Source: Lactiplantibacillus songbeiensis
Lineage (GTDB): Bacteria > Bacillota > Bacilli > Lactobacillales > Lactobacillaceae
Direction of reading: 5' to 3'
NCBI RefSeq assembly: GCF_005405125.1
Contig: NZ_BJDL01000012.1
Location: forward strand, 1 to 64,000
Length of the DNA: 64,000 bases
Below are positions 46,781 to 56,760 of this stretch, piece by piece (position 1 is the first letter of the stretch; each line of letters begins with the position of its first letter). A program made the translations under genes and the position numbers. The notes beneath the pieces are model-generated. The model made no database searches. It was not told the origin of the DNA and saw only the letters and a program-made list of their open reading frames with translations.

Positions 46781-48433
46781 CTACTTGGCCATGTACGCAT
46801 ACTTGTAATTCCATTGAGTCCCAGCGGTATTATGAATAATCCCCTTGGCCTTGGGATTTTGCAAGAACGAGTATACCGTTTGATATAGCGGCGTAATACC
46901 TTGGTCTTGCATAATCACCCGTTCCGCTTGCAGCATATCTTGCCAACGTGCCTGAGGATTATTGGCATCTTGATTCTGCGCTTTTTTCACCAACGTATTA
47001 TATTGACTACTATTATATTTCCCATAATTGTACCCACTGCCAGCCGTCATGATTGCCAAATGTGAAATTGGATCGTTAAAGTCGGCGCCCCAACCGCTCA
47101 AGTAAAGGTCAAAGTTACCTTGTTGGGCTCGTGTTGACGCAACTTTAGCTGGAATATTGGCTAAATCAATCGTCAAGCCACTCAGATTCTTTTCCAATTG
47201 TCCTTTAAAGTATTGTGAAATAGGCTTATTAGGTTCGTCATTAGACGTCAATAACCGCACTGTTAATTTTTTAAGACCGACTTCTTTAAGACCTTCACGC
47301 CACAACTTTTTAGCTAAAGCTGGCTGATATGACGTTGAATTCTTCACTGTCGATTCGGCAGCAAAGTCTTTACCATTCTTCGGATCAGTGGCTAATTCTT
47401 GTGGTACAAAGGTTTTAGCCGTTGTTGACGCATCACCAATAACATTTTTAACTAATGATTGGCGATTGATTGATAATGAGATAGCTTGACGAATCTTCTG
47501 ATTATTCAACGCCTTGCGAACGGTCTTGTGACTATCTTTAAAGTTATAGACTAAGAACGCAGTGATGGAATATGGATACGTTGTATAATCTTTATTCGAC
47601 TTCATATTTTTAACCTGTTCACTAGCTAACTGAGTTAAATCGAGCTTGCCTTCTTGGAACAAGTTCAACGTGGTCGTGGTGCTGGCATTCACACTGTAGT
47701 TAATCTTGCTCAGATGGACCGCTTTTTTATCCCAATATTGGTTATTTTTAACAAATGACCAACTGTTATTCGTCCCAGTCCAACCAGTTAATTTGAACGG
47801 CCCGCTATATAACATATATTGCGCTTTAGTCGCATACTTGCTGCCCCACTTCTTAACGGCCGTTTCGCTGATTGGTCCGAATAAAGGGTACGTCATTAAC
47901 TTTTTGAAATACGTTATTGGTTTTGATAACGTCACAATAAACGTATGCTTGCCCTGGGCCTTAACACCCAATGTACTAGGTGCTTGCTTACCAGCAACAA
48001 TCGCATCGGCATTTTTAACACCGGAGAATAAATAGGCATATTGTGACTTGGTTGCGGGCGTCACTGTCCGTTTCCAAGAGTAGACAAAGTCTTGCGCCGT
48101 AATTGCAGAACCATCGCTCCACTTGGCATTGCGAATCGTAAACGTATACGTCTTGCCATCTTTGGATACTGTCGTTTTGCTAGCTAAGCCAGGGGTAACA
48201 CTGCCATTCTTACCTAACCGATACAAACTTTCGAAGACGTTACCAGTACTGCCATAACCGGACATATTGGAAATATCGATAGAATCTAACGTCGTGGGGT
48301 ACGACAAGTTCAAGACTTGGTTGTTCGCATACTTACCGCTACTATGCTTAGCCCCGCTCTGCTGACCACAAGCGGCCAACACCGTTACTAATACTAAACT
48401 AAAAATAACTGCTAACACTGATCTTTTCTTCAA
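46781..48433 (-). CDS. oppA: Oligopeptide ABC transporter substrate-binding lipoprotein
   Basis: This 550-residue extracellular lipoprotein captures peptides for the Opp importer. A signal peptide ends in the lipobox LAAC, giving lipidated Cys22. The type-5 solute-binding fold follows, with AQDFVYSWKRTVTP and the C-terminal NFDLYLSGWGADFNDP. The start is TTG at 48433, with AAGGGG upstream. The permease and ATPase genes are not adjacent, so this is an orphan binding protein. Upstream, a structured leader with a Cys-rich ORF ends in a terminator 56 nt before the start; I see no good separate promoter in that gap. Confidence 0.95.
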   Translation of the reverse strand: MKKRSVLAVIFSLVLVTVLAACGQQSGAKHSSGKYANNQVLNLSYPTTLDSIDISNMSGYGSTGNVFESLYRLGKNGSVTPGLASKTTVSKDGKTYTFTIRNAKWSDGSAITAQDFVYSWKRTVTPATKSQYAYLFSGVKNADAIVAGKQAPSTLGVKAQGKHTFIVTLSKPITYFKKLMTYPLFGPISETAVKKWGSKYATKAQYMLYSGPFKLTGWTGTNNSWSFVKNNQYWDKKAVHLSKINYSVNASTTTTLNLFQEGKLDLTQLASEQVKNMKSNKDYTTYPYSITAFLVYNFKDSHKTVRKALNNQKIRQAISLSINRQSLVKNVIGDASTTAKTFVPQELATDPKNGKDFAAESTVKNSTSYQPALAKKLWREGLKEVGLKKLTVRLLTSNDEPNKPISQYFKGQLEKNLSGLTIDLANIPAKVASTRAQQGNFDLYLSGWGADFNDPISHLAIMTAGSGYNYGKYNSSQYNTLVKKAQNQDANNPQARWQDMLQAERVIMQDQGITPLYQTVYSFLQNPKAKGIIHNTAGTQWNYKYAYMAK

Positions 48434-48488
48434 AACTCTCGCCCCTTTTACCTTTATTTTTTAAGTTAATCCCCAGAAATCTGGAAAC

Positions 48489-48534
48489 AAAAAACGCCTG
48501 CCTAGAATCTCGTCAGATTCCAAGCAGGCGTTTC
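48489..48534 (-). terminator. Terminator/possible attenuator upstream of oppA
   Basis: On the minus strand GAAACGCCTGC and GCAGGCGTTT form the base of a hairpin, with GGAATCT/AGATTCT pairs above, and TTTTTTG follows. It ends the transcript carrying the 34-codon ORF, and oppA begins shortly after it. Confidence 0.88.
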
Positions 48535-48563
48535 CAATAATAACGTTTTTGAGCTCAATACCG

Positions 48564-48668
48564 TTAGATTGGATGCACTAGTGACGCTTGTAATTCAACG
48601 CAAATAGCCATGTTGTTAGATTCACAACATGGACAGCACATCATCATTTGCGTAGAATTATTAGTCAT
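48564..48668 (-). CDS. 34-codon Cys-rich small ORF (leader peptide or small protein)
   Basis: The ORF runs from ATG 48668 to TAA 48564. It has GGAGTGA as a ribosome binding site with a 7 nt spacer, and its own promoter 34 nt upstream of the ATG. The peptide has Cys at 11, 12, 14, 15 and 23 (MMMCCPCCES). The codons for the CCPCC motif lie in a two-tier stem-loop: inner CCATGTTGT/ACAACATGG (48624-48632 with 48608-48616) and outer ACGCAAAT/ATTTGCGT (48646-48653 with 48598-48605). A terminator follows. It could be a cysteine-sensing leader peptide for oppA, a metal- or thiol-binding microprotein, or an incidental ORF in a structured RNA. No family is recognised. Confidence 0.6.
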   Translation of the reverse strand: MTNNSTQMMMCCPCCESNNMAICVELQASLVHPI

Positions 48669-48701
48669 GATTACGTCACTCCGATTTCATAAGATAGGTT
48701 C

Positions 48702-48731
48702 AGTATAGATAGTGGCACTTACTTTTGTCAA
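48702..48731 (-). promoter_or_regulatory. Promoter of the Cys-rich leader/small gene
   Basis: On the minus strand TTGACA (48726-48731) and TATACT (48702-48707) are separated by 18 nt. It starts just beyond the yjeM stop codon. Confidence 0.85.
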
Positions 48732-48739
48732 GCAGTTTT

Positions 48740-50218
48740 TTAAACGTGTTTAGCCCGAACCTGATACCAGATGGCCCCAGCAGCACCAAATAAGATTGGT
48801 CCCGCCAACATCCAAATGGTATTTTGCACTTTACCATCAACCAAGATTGGTTGTAGTAACGTGAAAATGTTCGCACCTAAGACCACCATGAAGACGACCC
48901 AACTAATAATCGTCGTCCACCGTGGCGACTTATAAACTTCAAACGGTTTGATAATATCGTGATTATGCTTGAACTTTGGAAATGCATAGAGCAAGAACAA
49001 ATATGGCAACGTCATCGACACATTTGACATTAAGGTCAGCACATTATAAAACGCCGATGCATCACTCGTAGCAAAGGACGCCATTAAGATAATCACAATG
49101 ACAATCGCACATTGCACAATCATTGCATAACTTGGCATTTGCTGTTTGTTTAACCGAGTGAATTTCTTAGGCCACAATGACTTGGGCGTACCTAAAATCA
49201 ACGTTTTTAGTGGTGAATAGGTTAAGGTAAAGAACGCCCCACTATAAGCTAAAAACATTCCGAGACCGGTATACCGGGCAAACCACAACCCAATCAGATT
49301 GCTCGTTGCTGTACTCAATCCCAGTGCATTCCCAAGAACATAGCCCAAGTTACGCATCATGACATAACTAATATTCCCCATGTTGGTTGACGGATTAGCC
49401 AGGACTGCCTGCCAGTTCGTACTCATGCCCCAGCAAAAGATTCCGAGGGCATAGCCTAATGTAATGATCACGGCCGCAATAATGATTCCGCGGGGGAACG
49501 TCTTTTCTGGATTCTTCGTCTTATCGACCATCCCGCCAAGGACTTCCAAACCACCATAAGCAAAGATGGCAAACACCGCAAAGCTCATCAGACCAACTGG
49601 ATGTTGATAACTAGGGTTGGGCGAATCTAACAGATCAGTTAACGGTTGCGCAAAGTGACCATGGTTCAACGCCAAAATGACTCCAGAAACCACCAGCAAA
49701 ATCGCATTTAAACTCGTGACTGCAATCCCACCTAGATTGGTGATCCGTACAATGCCTTTGACCCCTTTGATTGAGATAAACGTGACTAAAATCATCCAAA
49801 AACAGGATAATAGACCAATTGTTTGCGTGGCATTCAACCCTAAGAAACTAAAATTCTGTGTCTGGTCACTCCCAAAAAAGGTAGTCGTAAATGGAATCCA
49901 AACTTTAGCCGAAGTCGACACCATCCAAATGATATACGATGCAAACCACATGAAGGTCCCAATAAAGGCAAACCGCGCGTTCACACTCACTTCCAACCAC
50001 TTGTACATCCCACTGCTATCCGACTTAATGGCCGCCCCATATTCCGCCAACATTAAGGCAAATGGAATAAAGAACAAAACCGCCGCTGCTAGATAAAACC
50101 AAATGGAGGCATACCCCATTAGGAAAAAGGCCACCGTTCCGTTTGCAAACCCAAACACGGTGGTAAAAATCATCATTACTAAAGCCGTTAAGGTGATTTT
50201 ATTACTTTTCTCAGCCAT
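48740..50218 (-). CDS. yjeM: Amino acid permease, YjeM-type (APC superfamily)
   Basis: This 492-residue protein has about 12 membrane helices. The N-terminus (LMIFTTVFGFANGTVAFFLM) and the stretch FAFIGTFMWFASYIIWMVS match the glutamate/GABA-family transporter YjeM as I recall it. The substrate is not established; an amino acid such as glutamate or another polar one is likely. It starts at an ATG preceded by a weak site. No terminator is seen between it and the small Cys-rich unit, whose promoter begins right after its stop. Confidence 0.85.
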   Translation of the reverse strand: MAEKSNKITLTALVMMIFTTVFGFANGTVAFFLMGYASIWFYLAAAVLFFIPFALMLAEYGAAIKSDSSGMYKWLEVSVNARFAFIGTFMWFASYIIWMVSTSAKVWIPFTTTFFGSDQTQNFSFLGLNATQTIGLLSCFWMILVTFISIKGVKGIVRITNLGGIAVTSLNAILLVVSGVILALNHGHFAQPLTDLLDSPNPSYQHPVGLMSFAVFAIFAYGGLEVLGGMVDKTKNPEKTFPRGIIIAAVIITLGYALGIFCWGMSTNWQAVLANPSTNMGNISYVMMRNLGYVLGNALGLSTATSNLIGLWFARYTGLGMFLAYSGAFFTLTYSPLKTLILGTPKSLWPKKFTRLNKQQMPSYAMIVQCAIVIVIILMASFATSDASAFYNVLTLMSNVSMTLPYLFLLYAFPKFKHNHDIIKPFEVYKSPRWTTIISWVVFMVVLGANIFTLLQPILVDGKVQNTIWMLAGPILFGAAGAIWYQVRAKHV

Positions 50219-50485
50219 ACTATTTCCCCACTACTCTTTTCAAAATTTTGTAAATCCGTTTTCAAGTAACAATTTTATAGGAAGAACAAAATAATTGCGT
50301 TCAATTTTACTAATAAACTCATGAATTCCCGCTGTGATAATCAATTACTTTCTGTTAATGATTTTTATTAATCAATTTTAAGTCGATCAAACTAACAGCC
50401 GAATTGCATTCACTAGCGGACTTAATTACACTAAGAGATGTTTAGTGCTAGTTGGATTAGAAAAGATAACTTTGGAGGCGACAAT

Positions 50486-51157
50486 ATGGATCCCATCAGT
50501 CAACAACTTTTTAAACACCAACGCGGCAATGCCGAAAAACTGCAAGCCATTGGGTTTCAACAACAGACCGATCATTATGTCCGGCAACAGCCCTTATTAG
50601 CAGGTGCCTTTCAATTAACACTTACTGTAACGTTGCCTAATCAAGTCACCACTACTCTAATCGACAACGAAACACAATTACCGTATACATTGCATCTACA
50701 ACCACAAAATAGCGGCGAATTTGTCGCCCGCGTCCGTGAAGCCTATACCGCTGCCCTAAAAACCGTCATCCAGCAAGCCTTTAGTGCCGATCCGTTTCAA
50801 TCGGCACAAGCCCGCCATTTAATTCAAGCCGTGGCTGCCCAATATCACAACGATCTAGAGCTTCTCTGGCAAAAGTTTCCTAACAATGCGGTTTGGCGCC
50901 GGACGGATACTCAGAAATGGTACGCGGTGCTGCTACAAGTTTCCAAACGAAAGCTAGGCCTAGCCAGTGATGACCTGGTCACTGTAATTGACCTACGCTT
51001 GAAACCAGAACAGCTAGCAACTTTAGTCGATAATCAATGCTACTTTCCTGGCTACCATATGAATAAAAAGCATTGGTTCAGCATCATTCTGGATGATCAA
51101 GTCAGCGATACGGAACTCTTACAACGGTTGGCAGTTAGTTACGACTTAGCCCATTAA
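50486..51157 (+). CDS. MmcQ/YjbR family protein with N-terminal extension
   Basis: The protein is 223 residues from the ATG at 50486, chosen for its GGAGG site; the open frame extends 16 codons upstream. The C-terminal 110 residues match the MmcQ/YjbR double-wing fold: FPNNAVWRRTDTQKWYAVLL, GYHMNKKHWFSIIL. The N-terminal half (about 1-105) is a separate domain also found with YjbR proteins, in my recollection. Members are thought to bind DNA, but no role is proven. A small hairpin (CACTAA/TTTAGTG, 50428-50446) lies in the leader; otherwise 50219-50485 holds nothing recognisable. Confidence 0.8.
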   Translation: MDPISQQLFKHQRGNAEKLQAIGFQQQTDHYVRQQPLLAGAFQLTLTVTLPNQVTTTLIDNETQLPYTLHLQPQNSGEFVARVREAYTAALKTVIQQAFSADPFQSAQARHLIQAVAAQYHNDLELLWQKFPNNAVWRRTDTQKWYAVLLQVSKRKLGLASDDLVTVIDLRLKPEQLATLVDNQCYFPGYHMNKKHWFSIILDDQVSDTELLQRLAVSYDLAH

Positions 51158-51186
51158 GCTTGGTCAGTTGAACAACTGTAGTCGAC

Positions 51187-51227
51187 AAAAAACGAGCCTG
51201 AGATAAGAAATCTCAGGCTCGTTTTTT
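51187..51227. terminator. Bidirectional terminator between the MmcQ gene and whiA
   Basis: AAAAAACGAGCCTGAGAT pairs with ATCTCAGGCTCGTTTTTT, with one unpaired base, and T runs on both strands. Confidence 0.93.
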
Positions 51228-51252
51228 GAATTCAAATCCATCTTTAACGGCA

Positions 51253-52191
51253 TTAAGCATCTTTACGCTGTTGTAAGCCCTCAGCGAATTGATTAATCTT
51301 GCGTAACCGATGATTAATACCTGATTTAGAAATCGGGCCACCAGGGACTAAAGTTCCGAGCTCTTTCAAGCTAACTTCCCGATGTTCCAGTCGTGTCACG
51401 GCCACTTCTTGTAATTTCGGTGGCAATTGCTTTAACCCAACCGTCGCATCAATCAACAAGATATTCTCAATCTGCCGACTAGACGCATTAGCGACCTTGT
51501 CCATATTGGCATTTTCACAGTTCACTAATCGATTGACCGAGTTGCGCATGTCCCGCATAATGCGGACATCCTCAAACTTCAGCATCCCTGTTGTGGCACC
51601 AATCAACGACAAAAAGTCCGCAATCTTTTCAGCTTCCTTAATATACGTGATAAAGCCGCCCCTTCGATCGGTGGTGCGTGAATTTAAGCCATACTGATTC
51701 ATCATTTCAGAAATCATCTTGTTATGTTCTTCATATAGTGAATAGATCTCCAAATGATAACGGGATGTTTCCGGATTATTCACCGAACCGCCAGCTAAAA
51801 AGGCGCCTCGTAAATAAGAACGTACGGCTGCATCGTCCGTTAAGACTTCGGTCGGCGCCACTTCGATAATTTGAAAATCCTTTAAAATGCCTAGATCAGC
51901 TAAGACCATTTCAGTCCCAGTCTTGAGGCGCACGATGTACAGGTTATTTTTATTTAATTTCATTTTACGACGCACAATTAGCTCACTGGTCACGTCATAA
52001 AATTGTTTTAATAACCGATAGATACGCCGCGCGATAGCTGGATTTTCGGTCTGAATATTCAAGATGAAGTGATGATTAGCTAGACTAATCGTCCCGTTCA
52101 TTCGAATCAAAGCCATTAATTCAGCTTTAGCATTCTCGCGATGGACAGCGAGGTTGGTTAGTTCTTTTTTTACTTCACTGGCGTATGACAT
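51253..52191 (-). CDS. whiA: DNA-binding protein WhiA
   Basis: This 312-residue protein has an N-terminal LAGLIDADG homing-endonuclease-like domain (about 20-190: [16 protein letters not shown]) and a C-terminal helix-turn-helix (about 225-300: [20 protein letters not shown]). In Firmicutes WhiA affects cell division and chromosome segregation without cutting DNA. AGGAGGAA precedes the ATG. It is the last gene of rapZ-yvcK-whiA, 11 nt after yvcK. Confidence 0.97.
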   Translation of the reverse strand: MSYASEVKKELTNLAVHRENAKAELMALIRMNGTISLANHHFILNIQTENPAIARRIYRLLKQFYDVTSELIVRRKMKLNKNNLYIVRLKTGTEMVLADLGILKDFQIIEVAPTEVLTDDAAVRSYLRGAFLAGGSVNNPETSRYHLEIYSLYEEHNKMISEMMNQYGLNSRTTDRRGGFITYIKEAEKIADFLSLIGATTGMLKFEDVRIMRDMRNSVNRLVNCENANMDKVANASSRQIENILLIDATVGLKQLPPKLQEVAVTRLEHREVSLKELGTLVPGGPISKSGINHRLRKINQFAEGLQQRKDA

Positions 52192-52202
52192 GGGTGTTCC
52201 TC

Positions 52203-53204
52203 CTAACGTAAAATATCGGAATGGCCAACAAGATTCATCAATTCCGCAACGACTTGGTCACCATTATGAAAGGCACCATTGTCCCGTAACTTCAAAAAGT
52301 TTGACGAAATGACCTTGCAGCCTTGATCCCGTAATCCCCGGAAGTCATGACTGACTTGCCGTGAGACTTCATTAAATTTATGGAAATCCATATAATTATC
52401 CGGTACTTTTTCTGTATTAACTAACACGGTATTGATAAAGTTCTCGCCTAAATGGCGGTTTAAGACCCGCACATGATCGGCATCCGAAAAGTTATCGGTC
52501 TCTCCTTTTTGCGTCATGATATTGCAGATATAAACCACTTCTGCATCCGATTCGCACACGGCGCGTCCGATATTATCAATCGTCAAGTTTGGCAAGATAC
52601 TGGTAAACAAGCTCCCTGGTCCTAAAACAATCTGATCAGCCGCCATGATAGCATCAATGACTGGCTGAACCGCCGCTGGACGCTGACCATTTTTATCCGT
52701 CACCCAAACACGATCGAGCGATTTATGGGCCGCAGTAATCTCCGCTTCTCCGACTAACTCGGAGCCATCCTTAAACTTACCATGCAACGTTAACGCTTCA
52801 TTAGCTGCCGGATAGACATGCCCGTCAACGTCCATCATCTTCGACAATTCTTGGACCGCATCAAAAACCCCTGACTTCATCTCCGTCAATGCCGCAATAA
52901 TTAAATTACCAATCGCATGTCCGGCAAAGAATTGGTCGTCGCCCTGAAAGCGGTATTGGAAAATGTCTTTGTAAATATGCGGTAAATTCGATAACGCCAC
53001 CATAACATTTCGAATATCACCAGGTGGCACCACATTCACATAATTACGAATAATACCTGAAGAACCCCCATCATCGGCCACCGTTACCACCGCAGTAATA
53101 TCAACGTCTTGCTTACGCAAGCCATTGAGGACGACTGGTAAACCAGTCCCCCCGCCAATCACTACGATTTTAGGCCGTTGGGTCTTAAACGTATATTTTC
53201 TCAT
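52203..53204 (-). CDS. yvcK: Gluconeogenesis factor YvcK (CofD-like)
   Basis: This 333-residue protein of the YvcK/CofD-like family binds UDP-sugars and is needed for correct morphology and growth on gluconeogenic carbon. The N-terminal [17 protein letters not shown] and DDGGSSG loops bind the nucleotide sugar. Its ATG overlaps the rapZ stop by four bases (ATGA), indicating coupled translation; whiA follows directly. Confidence 0.97.
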   Translation of the reverse strand: MRKYTFKTQRPKIVVIGGGTGLPVVLNGLRKQDVDITAVVTVADDGGSSGIIRNYVNVVPPGDIRNVMVALSNLPHIYKDIFQYRFQGDDQFFAGHAIGNLIIAALTEMKSGVFDAVQELSKMMDVDGHVYPAANEALTLHGKFKDGSELVGEAEITAAHKSLDRVWVTDKNGQRPAAVQPVIDAIMAADQIVLGPGSLFTSILPNLTIDNIGRAVCESDAEVVYICNIMTQKGETDNFSDADHVRVLNRHLGENFINTVLVNTEKVPDNYMDFHKFNEVSRQVSHDFRGLRDQGCKVISSNFLKLRDNGAFHNGDQVVAELMNLVGHSDILR

Positions 53205-54085
53205 GAGCGATTAACTGTTTCCTTCCGTTTTTCCACATCACGGTGACTGATATGGACTTTATAGTCTTTAGCTAAAGCTTCACCAATCCGTTTAGTCAAC
53301 GCAACTGAGCGGTGTTGGCCACCGGTACACCCAATCGCAATCGTCAAACTGGTCTTGCCTTCTTCTTCATAGCCGGGCATGATACTTTGAAGCATCCCTA
53401 AGAATTGTTGATAGAACTTTTCCGTTGCGGGTTGCGACATCACATAATCATAGACCGGTTTATCCAGTCCCGTTTGGTGTTTTAGCTCGGGGATATAGTA
53501 AGGATTTGGTAAGAACCGGACATCCATCACGATATCAGCATCGATTGGCAACCCGTATTTAAAACCGAATGACAGCATTTCAATATGGAACGTTTCATCA
53601 GCGCTAGTTTCAAATTTATCAAAAATTGATTCACGTAATTCACGCGGCGTTAACGTCGTCGTATCAATGACGTAAGAGGCGCGGTCTTTTAATGGGGCTA
53701 ACAAATCGCGTTCTTTGCGGACCCCGTCCATAATCCGCCCTTCCATCGCTAATGGATGGGCGCGCCGAGTCTCTTTATACCGCGAGACTAATTCTTCATT
53801 CGAAGCATCTAAAAAGATAATCTTTACGGATACGAAATCTGTATTGTCCAAGTTAGCTAACATATCGATAATCTCATCGTAAAACGCCCGTGACCGCAAA
53901 TCGATCACTAACGCCACTTTTTCGATTTTACCGGATTCTTCAACTAATTCGGAGAATTTTGGCAACAAAGCCGGGGGCATATTATCGATACAAAAATAAC
54001 CAAGGTCCTCAAAGCTTTGAACAGCGACCGTCTTACCAGCCCCGCTCATGCCTGAAATAATGACCAATTGCAATGATTCTGCCAT
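53201..54085 (-). CDS. rapZ: RNase adapter protein RapZ
   Basis: RapZ is a nucleotide-binding protein; in Gram-negative bacteria it controls GlmY/GlmZ decay, while the Firmicutes homologue YvcJ binds ATP and GTP. The 294-residue product from the ATG at 54085 has Walker A GMSGAGKT (about residue 13) and the C-terminal [10 protein letters not shown]. The open frame begins 30 codons upstream, but a GGAGC site and the family start [12 protein letters not shown] favour this Met. It is first in rapZ-yvcK-whiA. Confidence 0.96.
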   Translation of the reverse strand: MAESLQLVIISGMSGAGKTVAVQSFEDLGYFCIDNMPPALLPKFSELVEESGKIEKVALVIDLRSRAFYDEIIDMLANLDNTDFVSVKIIFLDASNEELVSRYKETRRAHPLAMEGRIMDGVRKERDLLAPLKDRASYVIDTTTLTPRELRESIFDKFETSADETFHIEMLSFGFKYGLPIDADIVMDVRFLPNPYYIPELKHQTGLDKPVYDYVMSQPATEKFYQQFLGMLQSIMPGYEEEGKTSLTIAIGCTGGQHRSVALTKRIGEALAKDYKVHISHRDVEKRKETVNRS

Positions 54086-54181
54086 AGTTTTCGTTGCTCC
54101 TTTTGAACATATTGTTGGTAAGTATAGCATACCGGGTGTGTCTTTTCTAGTTTGCGACTTATTCCGCCGCCGCAAACCACT

Positions 54182-54216
54182 AAAAATGGACTAAAACCCA
54201 TCAGTTCTAGTCCATT
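54182..54216 (-). terminator. Terminator of the DUF308 gene
   Basis: AATGGACTA and TAGTCCATT pair on the minus strand around a 16 nt loop, followed by TTTTA. Confidence 0.8.
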
Positions 54217-54244
54217 GTTAACTCATTAACTTAACTAAGCAACC

Positions 54245-54781
54245 TTAATCACGCCGAGCAAAGGCAATCAAGATCGCGTTGATCCCGAAAACGGCAAAGT
54301 AGAAGCTGACTAACACATTGAATGAGAACGCCGCCACTAATGGGTTGAAGAGCAACATGATCGCTAAAATCAAACTAATCACATCTAAGATGACCGACAA
54401 AATGAAATAACCCATCCCAAAGGTCCGCAAGTGTGACGCTACCACTAAACGTTCAATGGAGTCAATCAGGAACCAAAAGGCAAAGATATAACCTAAAACG
54501 ACGATACCCGTTGGCGCGTGGAACAAAAACAACAAGCCCACTAAAATATCAATAATCGCAAAAACTAATGCGAAGTTGGCGCGTAATCCCGTTTCGCGCT
54601 GTAACTTGGTATACCCGCCAATGGTAGTAATCCCACTAATAATCGCCACAATCGCGAATAGGAAAACCAAACTTAATAACGCTGCTTGGGGTTTTTTGGC
54701 AACAAAGTAAGCCGCAATCAAAAAGACGATCCCGGTCATAAACTCGGTCCAGTCAAACCCCCAACGATGATCATTAAACAT
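54245..54781 (-). CDS. HdeD/DUF308 family membrane protein
   Basis: This 178-residue integral membrane protein has six hydrophobic segments in three similar pairs, as in HdeD-type proteins; HdeD itself is linked to acid resistance in E. coli. The function in lactobacilli is unknown. The ATG at 54781 (MFNDHRWG) is preferred, since GGAG lies 12 nt upstream; earlier in-frame TTG and ATG codons overlap that site. It is monocistronic, with a terminator just downstream. Confidence 0.82.
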   Translation of the reverse strand: MFNDHRWGFDWTEFMTGIVFLIAAYFVAKKPQAALLSLVFLFAIVAIISGITTIGGYTKLQRETGLRANFALVFAIIDILVGLLFLFHAPTGIVVLGYIFAFWFLIDSIERLVVASHLRTFGMGYFILSVILDVISLILAIMLLFNPLVAAFSFNVLVSFYFAVFGINAILIAFARRD

Positions 54782-54884
54782 AAAAGACAACATCTCCAAT
54801 TTTCTTTAACTCCATCATACCAGTAAATGAAAGAGTTTCCAATTTTTCCAAAACAACTTGTAACTTGGTCAATTTTAGCTGAAC

Positions 54885-55196
54885 CTAATCAAACTTAACC
54901 GCAGTCCCATAAGCCGCAACTGACTGAATATCCGTCCCAATTGAGCCAGAGTCAAACCGCATCATCACCACTGCATCGGCACCCATCGCCGTCGCATTAG
55001 CTTTAAGCCGTTCAATTGACGCTTGGCGTGCTTCATTTAACATCTTCGTATAGTCTTTAACTTCACCACCAACAACATTTTTTAACGAAGCCCCAATATC
55101 ACGAAAAACGTTTTTAGATTGCGTGGTCACCCCAAAGACTTCCCCAATAATCGTCTAAGTTTGGCCTGGAATATGTTCAGTTGTGGTTACTAACAT
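54885..55196 (-). pseudogene. ybjQ-type (UPF0145) gene interrupted by a TAG stop
   Basis: The full frame runs from ATG 55196, with AGAGG upstream, to the stop at 54885-54887, and encodes a 103-codon YbjQ-family protein. Codon 14 (55155-55157) is TAG where relatives have Tyr in GQTYEIIGEVFG. The frame is otherwise intact, with well-conserved [20 protein letters not shown] and [17 protein letters not shown]. Translation might restart at GTG 55130, which has GGGGAAG upstream, giving an 81-residue truncated protein. The intact remainder suggests the change is recent, or a sequencing error. Confidence 0.85.
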
Positions 55197-55287
55197 CGCG
55201 ATCATCCTCTTTTCAAATTAGTTTAGCCTCTTAAATATACCGATGTTTCGACTTAACCGCAAGCGATTTCATTTCGACTTTCCCACT

Positions 55288-55320
55288 AAAAAAGGCGACC
55301 AAACCGCTTCGGTTGGTCGC
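55288..55320 (-). terminator. Terminator of argGH
   Basis: GCGACCAACC and GGTTTGGTCGC pair on the minus strand, followed by TTTTTT. Confidence 0.9.
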
Positions 55321-55353
55321 CACAATATCAATGGTCAAATTGATAAACAAGTT

Positions 55354-56760
55354 TTAAGCTTCGCTGTTAAGCGATTGGTACTGAGCTAATTGTTGATTAG
55401 CCCGCTTGAGTTCAGCATTGATCTGATCAAAGCCAGTCCCACCTAAGGAATGCCGCCGTTCAACGGCTACTTTGGCATCCAGATCATGATAGACATCTTC
55501 GTCAATTAATGGCGAGATTTCTTTGTACTCACTCAACGGAATATCCTGTAACGGTCGATTCTTCTTCAGGCCATCCAAGACCAGCTTACCCACAATCGCA
55601 TGGGCTTGACGGAATGGAATCCCTTTATTCGCTAAGTAATCAGCCAATTCCGTGGCATTTGAGAAGTCATTCGTCGTGGCCTTCGCCATGCGCTTTTCAT
55701 TAACCGTTAACGTCGCCAACATCCCCGTAAAGACGTGTAGGCTGGTCAAAATCGTATTAACGGTATCAAAAGCGCCTTCTTTGTCTTCTTGCAAATCCTT
55801 ATTATAGGCTAACGGGATCGCCTTCATGACCGTCAATAAGCCCATCAAGTTCCCATAGACCCGTCCAGATTTACCACGAATCAATTCCGCCATATCTGGA
55901 TTCTTCTTTTGCGGCATAATTGAACTCCCAGTTGAGAATTGATCACTCAAACTCAAATACTTGAATTCATAACTGCTCCAAGAAACAATCTCTTCACAGA
56001 ACCGTGAGAGGTGCATCATTAAGATTGACGCATTACTCAAAAACTCTAAAACAAAGTCCCGATCAGAAACGGCATCCAAACTATTATGATAAACCTGACT
56101 AAAGCCCAATAACTTAGCACTGTATTCCCGGTCAATCGGGAAAGTCGTACCAGCTAAAGCTGCGGCCCCTAATGGCGAAATATCGGTATGCTGCATGTTG
56201 AATTCGAACCGTTCCATATCACGCTTAAACATCTGGTAGTAAGCCAATAAGTAATGCGCGTATGAAATGGGTTGTGCATGTTGCAAATGGGTATAACCTG
56301 GCATAATCGTTTCCACATTTTCACTGGCTTTATTGACCAGTACCGTCTCCAAATCATGCAACCGATCTAAAACCTTTGGCAATTGGTGCTTCATATATAA
56401 ATGGAAGTCCGTTGCCACTTGGTCATTCCGCGAACGCGCCGTATGCAACTTTCCGGCAACGGGACCAATCTCATCCGTTAATAAGGCTTCAATATTCATA
56501 TGAATATCTTCATTAACCGTTGAGAAGTGCAAGTCCCCTGCTTTTAATTGTTGTTCTAATTTTTCTAAACCGGCAACGATTTGGTCAACATCGGCGGCAT
56601 CTAAAATACCGGTCTTTTTTAACATCTTAACGTGCGCTAATGATCCAGTGATATCTTCCGCAGCTAGTAATTGGTCAAACCCAATCGAAGCCCCAAATTC
56701 ATCAACGTACTTGGCGCCGGTTTCGGTGAACCGACCGCCCCACAATTTGCCCGTACTCAT
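55354..56760 (-). CDS. argH: Argininosuccinate lyase
   Basis: ArgH splits argininosuccinate to arginine and fumarate, the last step of arginine synthesis. The 468-residue protein has the superfamily signature [12 protein letters not shown] with the catalytic Ser (about residue 280), the TARSRNDQ loop (about 110) and THLQHAQP (about 155). Its ATG shares one base with the argG stop (TAATG), so translation is coupled. It is followed by the operon terminator. Confidence 0.98.
   Translation of the reverse strand: MSTGKLWGGRFTETGAKYVDEFGASIGFDQLLAAEDITGSLAHVKMLKKTGILDAADVDQIVAGLEKLEQQLKAGDLHFSTVNEDIHMNIEALLTDEIGPVAGKLHTARSRNDQVATDFHLYMKHQLPKVLDRLHDLETVLVNKASENVETIMPGYTHLQHAQPISYAHYLLAYYQMFKRDMERFEFNMQHTDISPLGAAALAGTTFPIDREYSAKLLGFSQVYHNSLDAVSDRDFVLEFLSNASILMMHLSRFCEEIVSWSSYEFKYLSLSDQFSTGSSIMPQKKNPDMAELIRGKSGRVYGNLMGLLTVMKAIPLAYNKDLQEDKEGAFDTVNTILTSLHVFTGMLATLTVNEKRMAKATTNDFSNATELADYLANKGIPFRQAHAIVGKLVLDGLKKNRPLQDIPLSEYKEISPLIDEDVYHDLDAKVAVERRHSLGGTGFDQINAELKRANQQLAQYQSLNSEA

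Noticed and set aside
48713-48731. TGGCAC motif followed by TTTTGT, resembling a sigma-54 -24/-12 promoter
   Set aside because: The -12 GC pair is missing, and a better sigma-A promoter occupies the same bases on the other strand.
50428-50446. Small hairpin ahead of the MmcQ gene, considered as a riboswitch or attenuator
   Set aside because: It has a six-base stem only, with no terminator alternative and no conserved motif I recognise.
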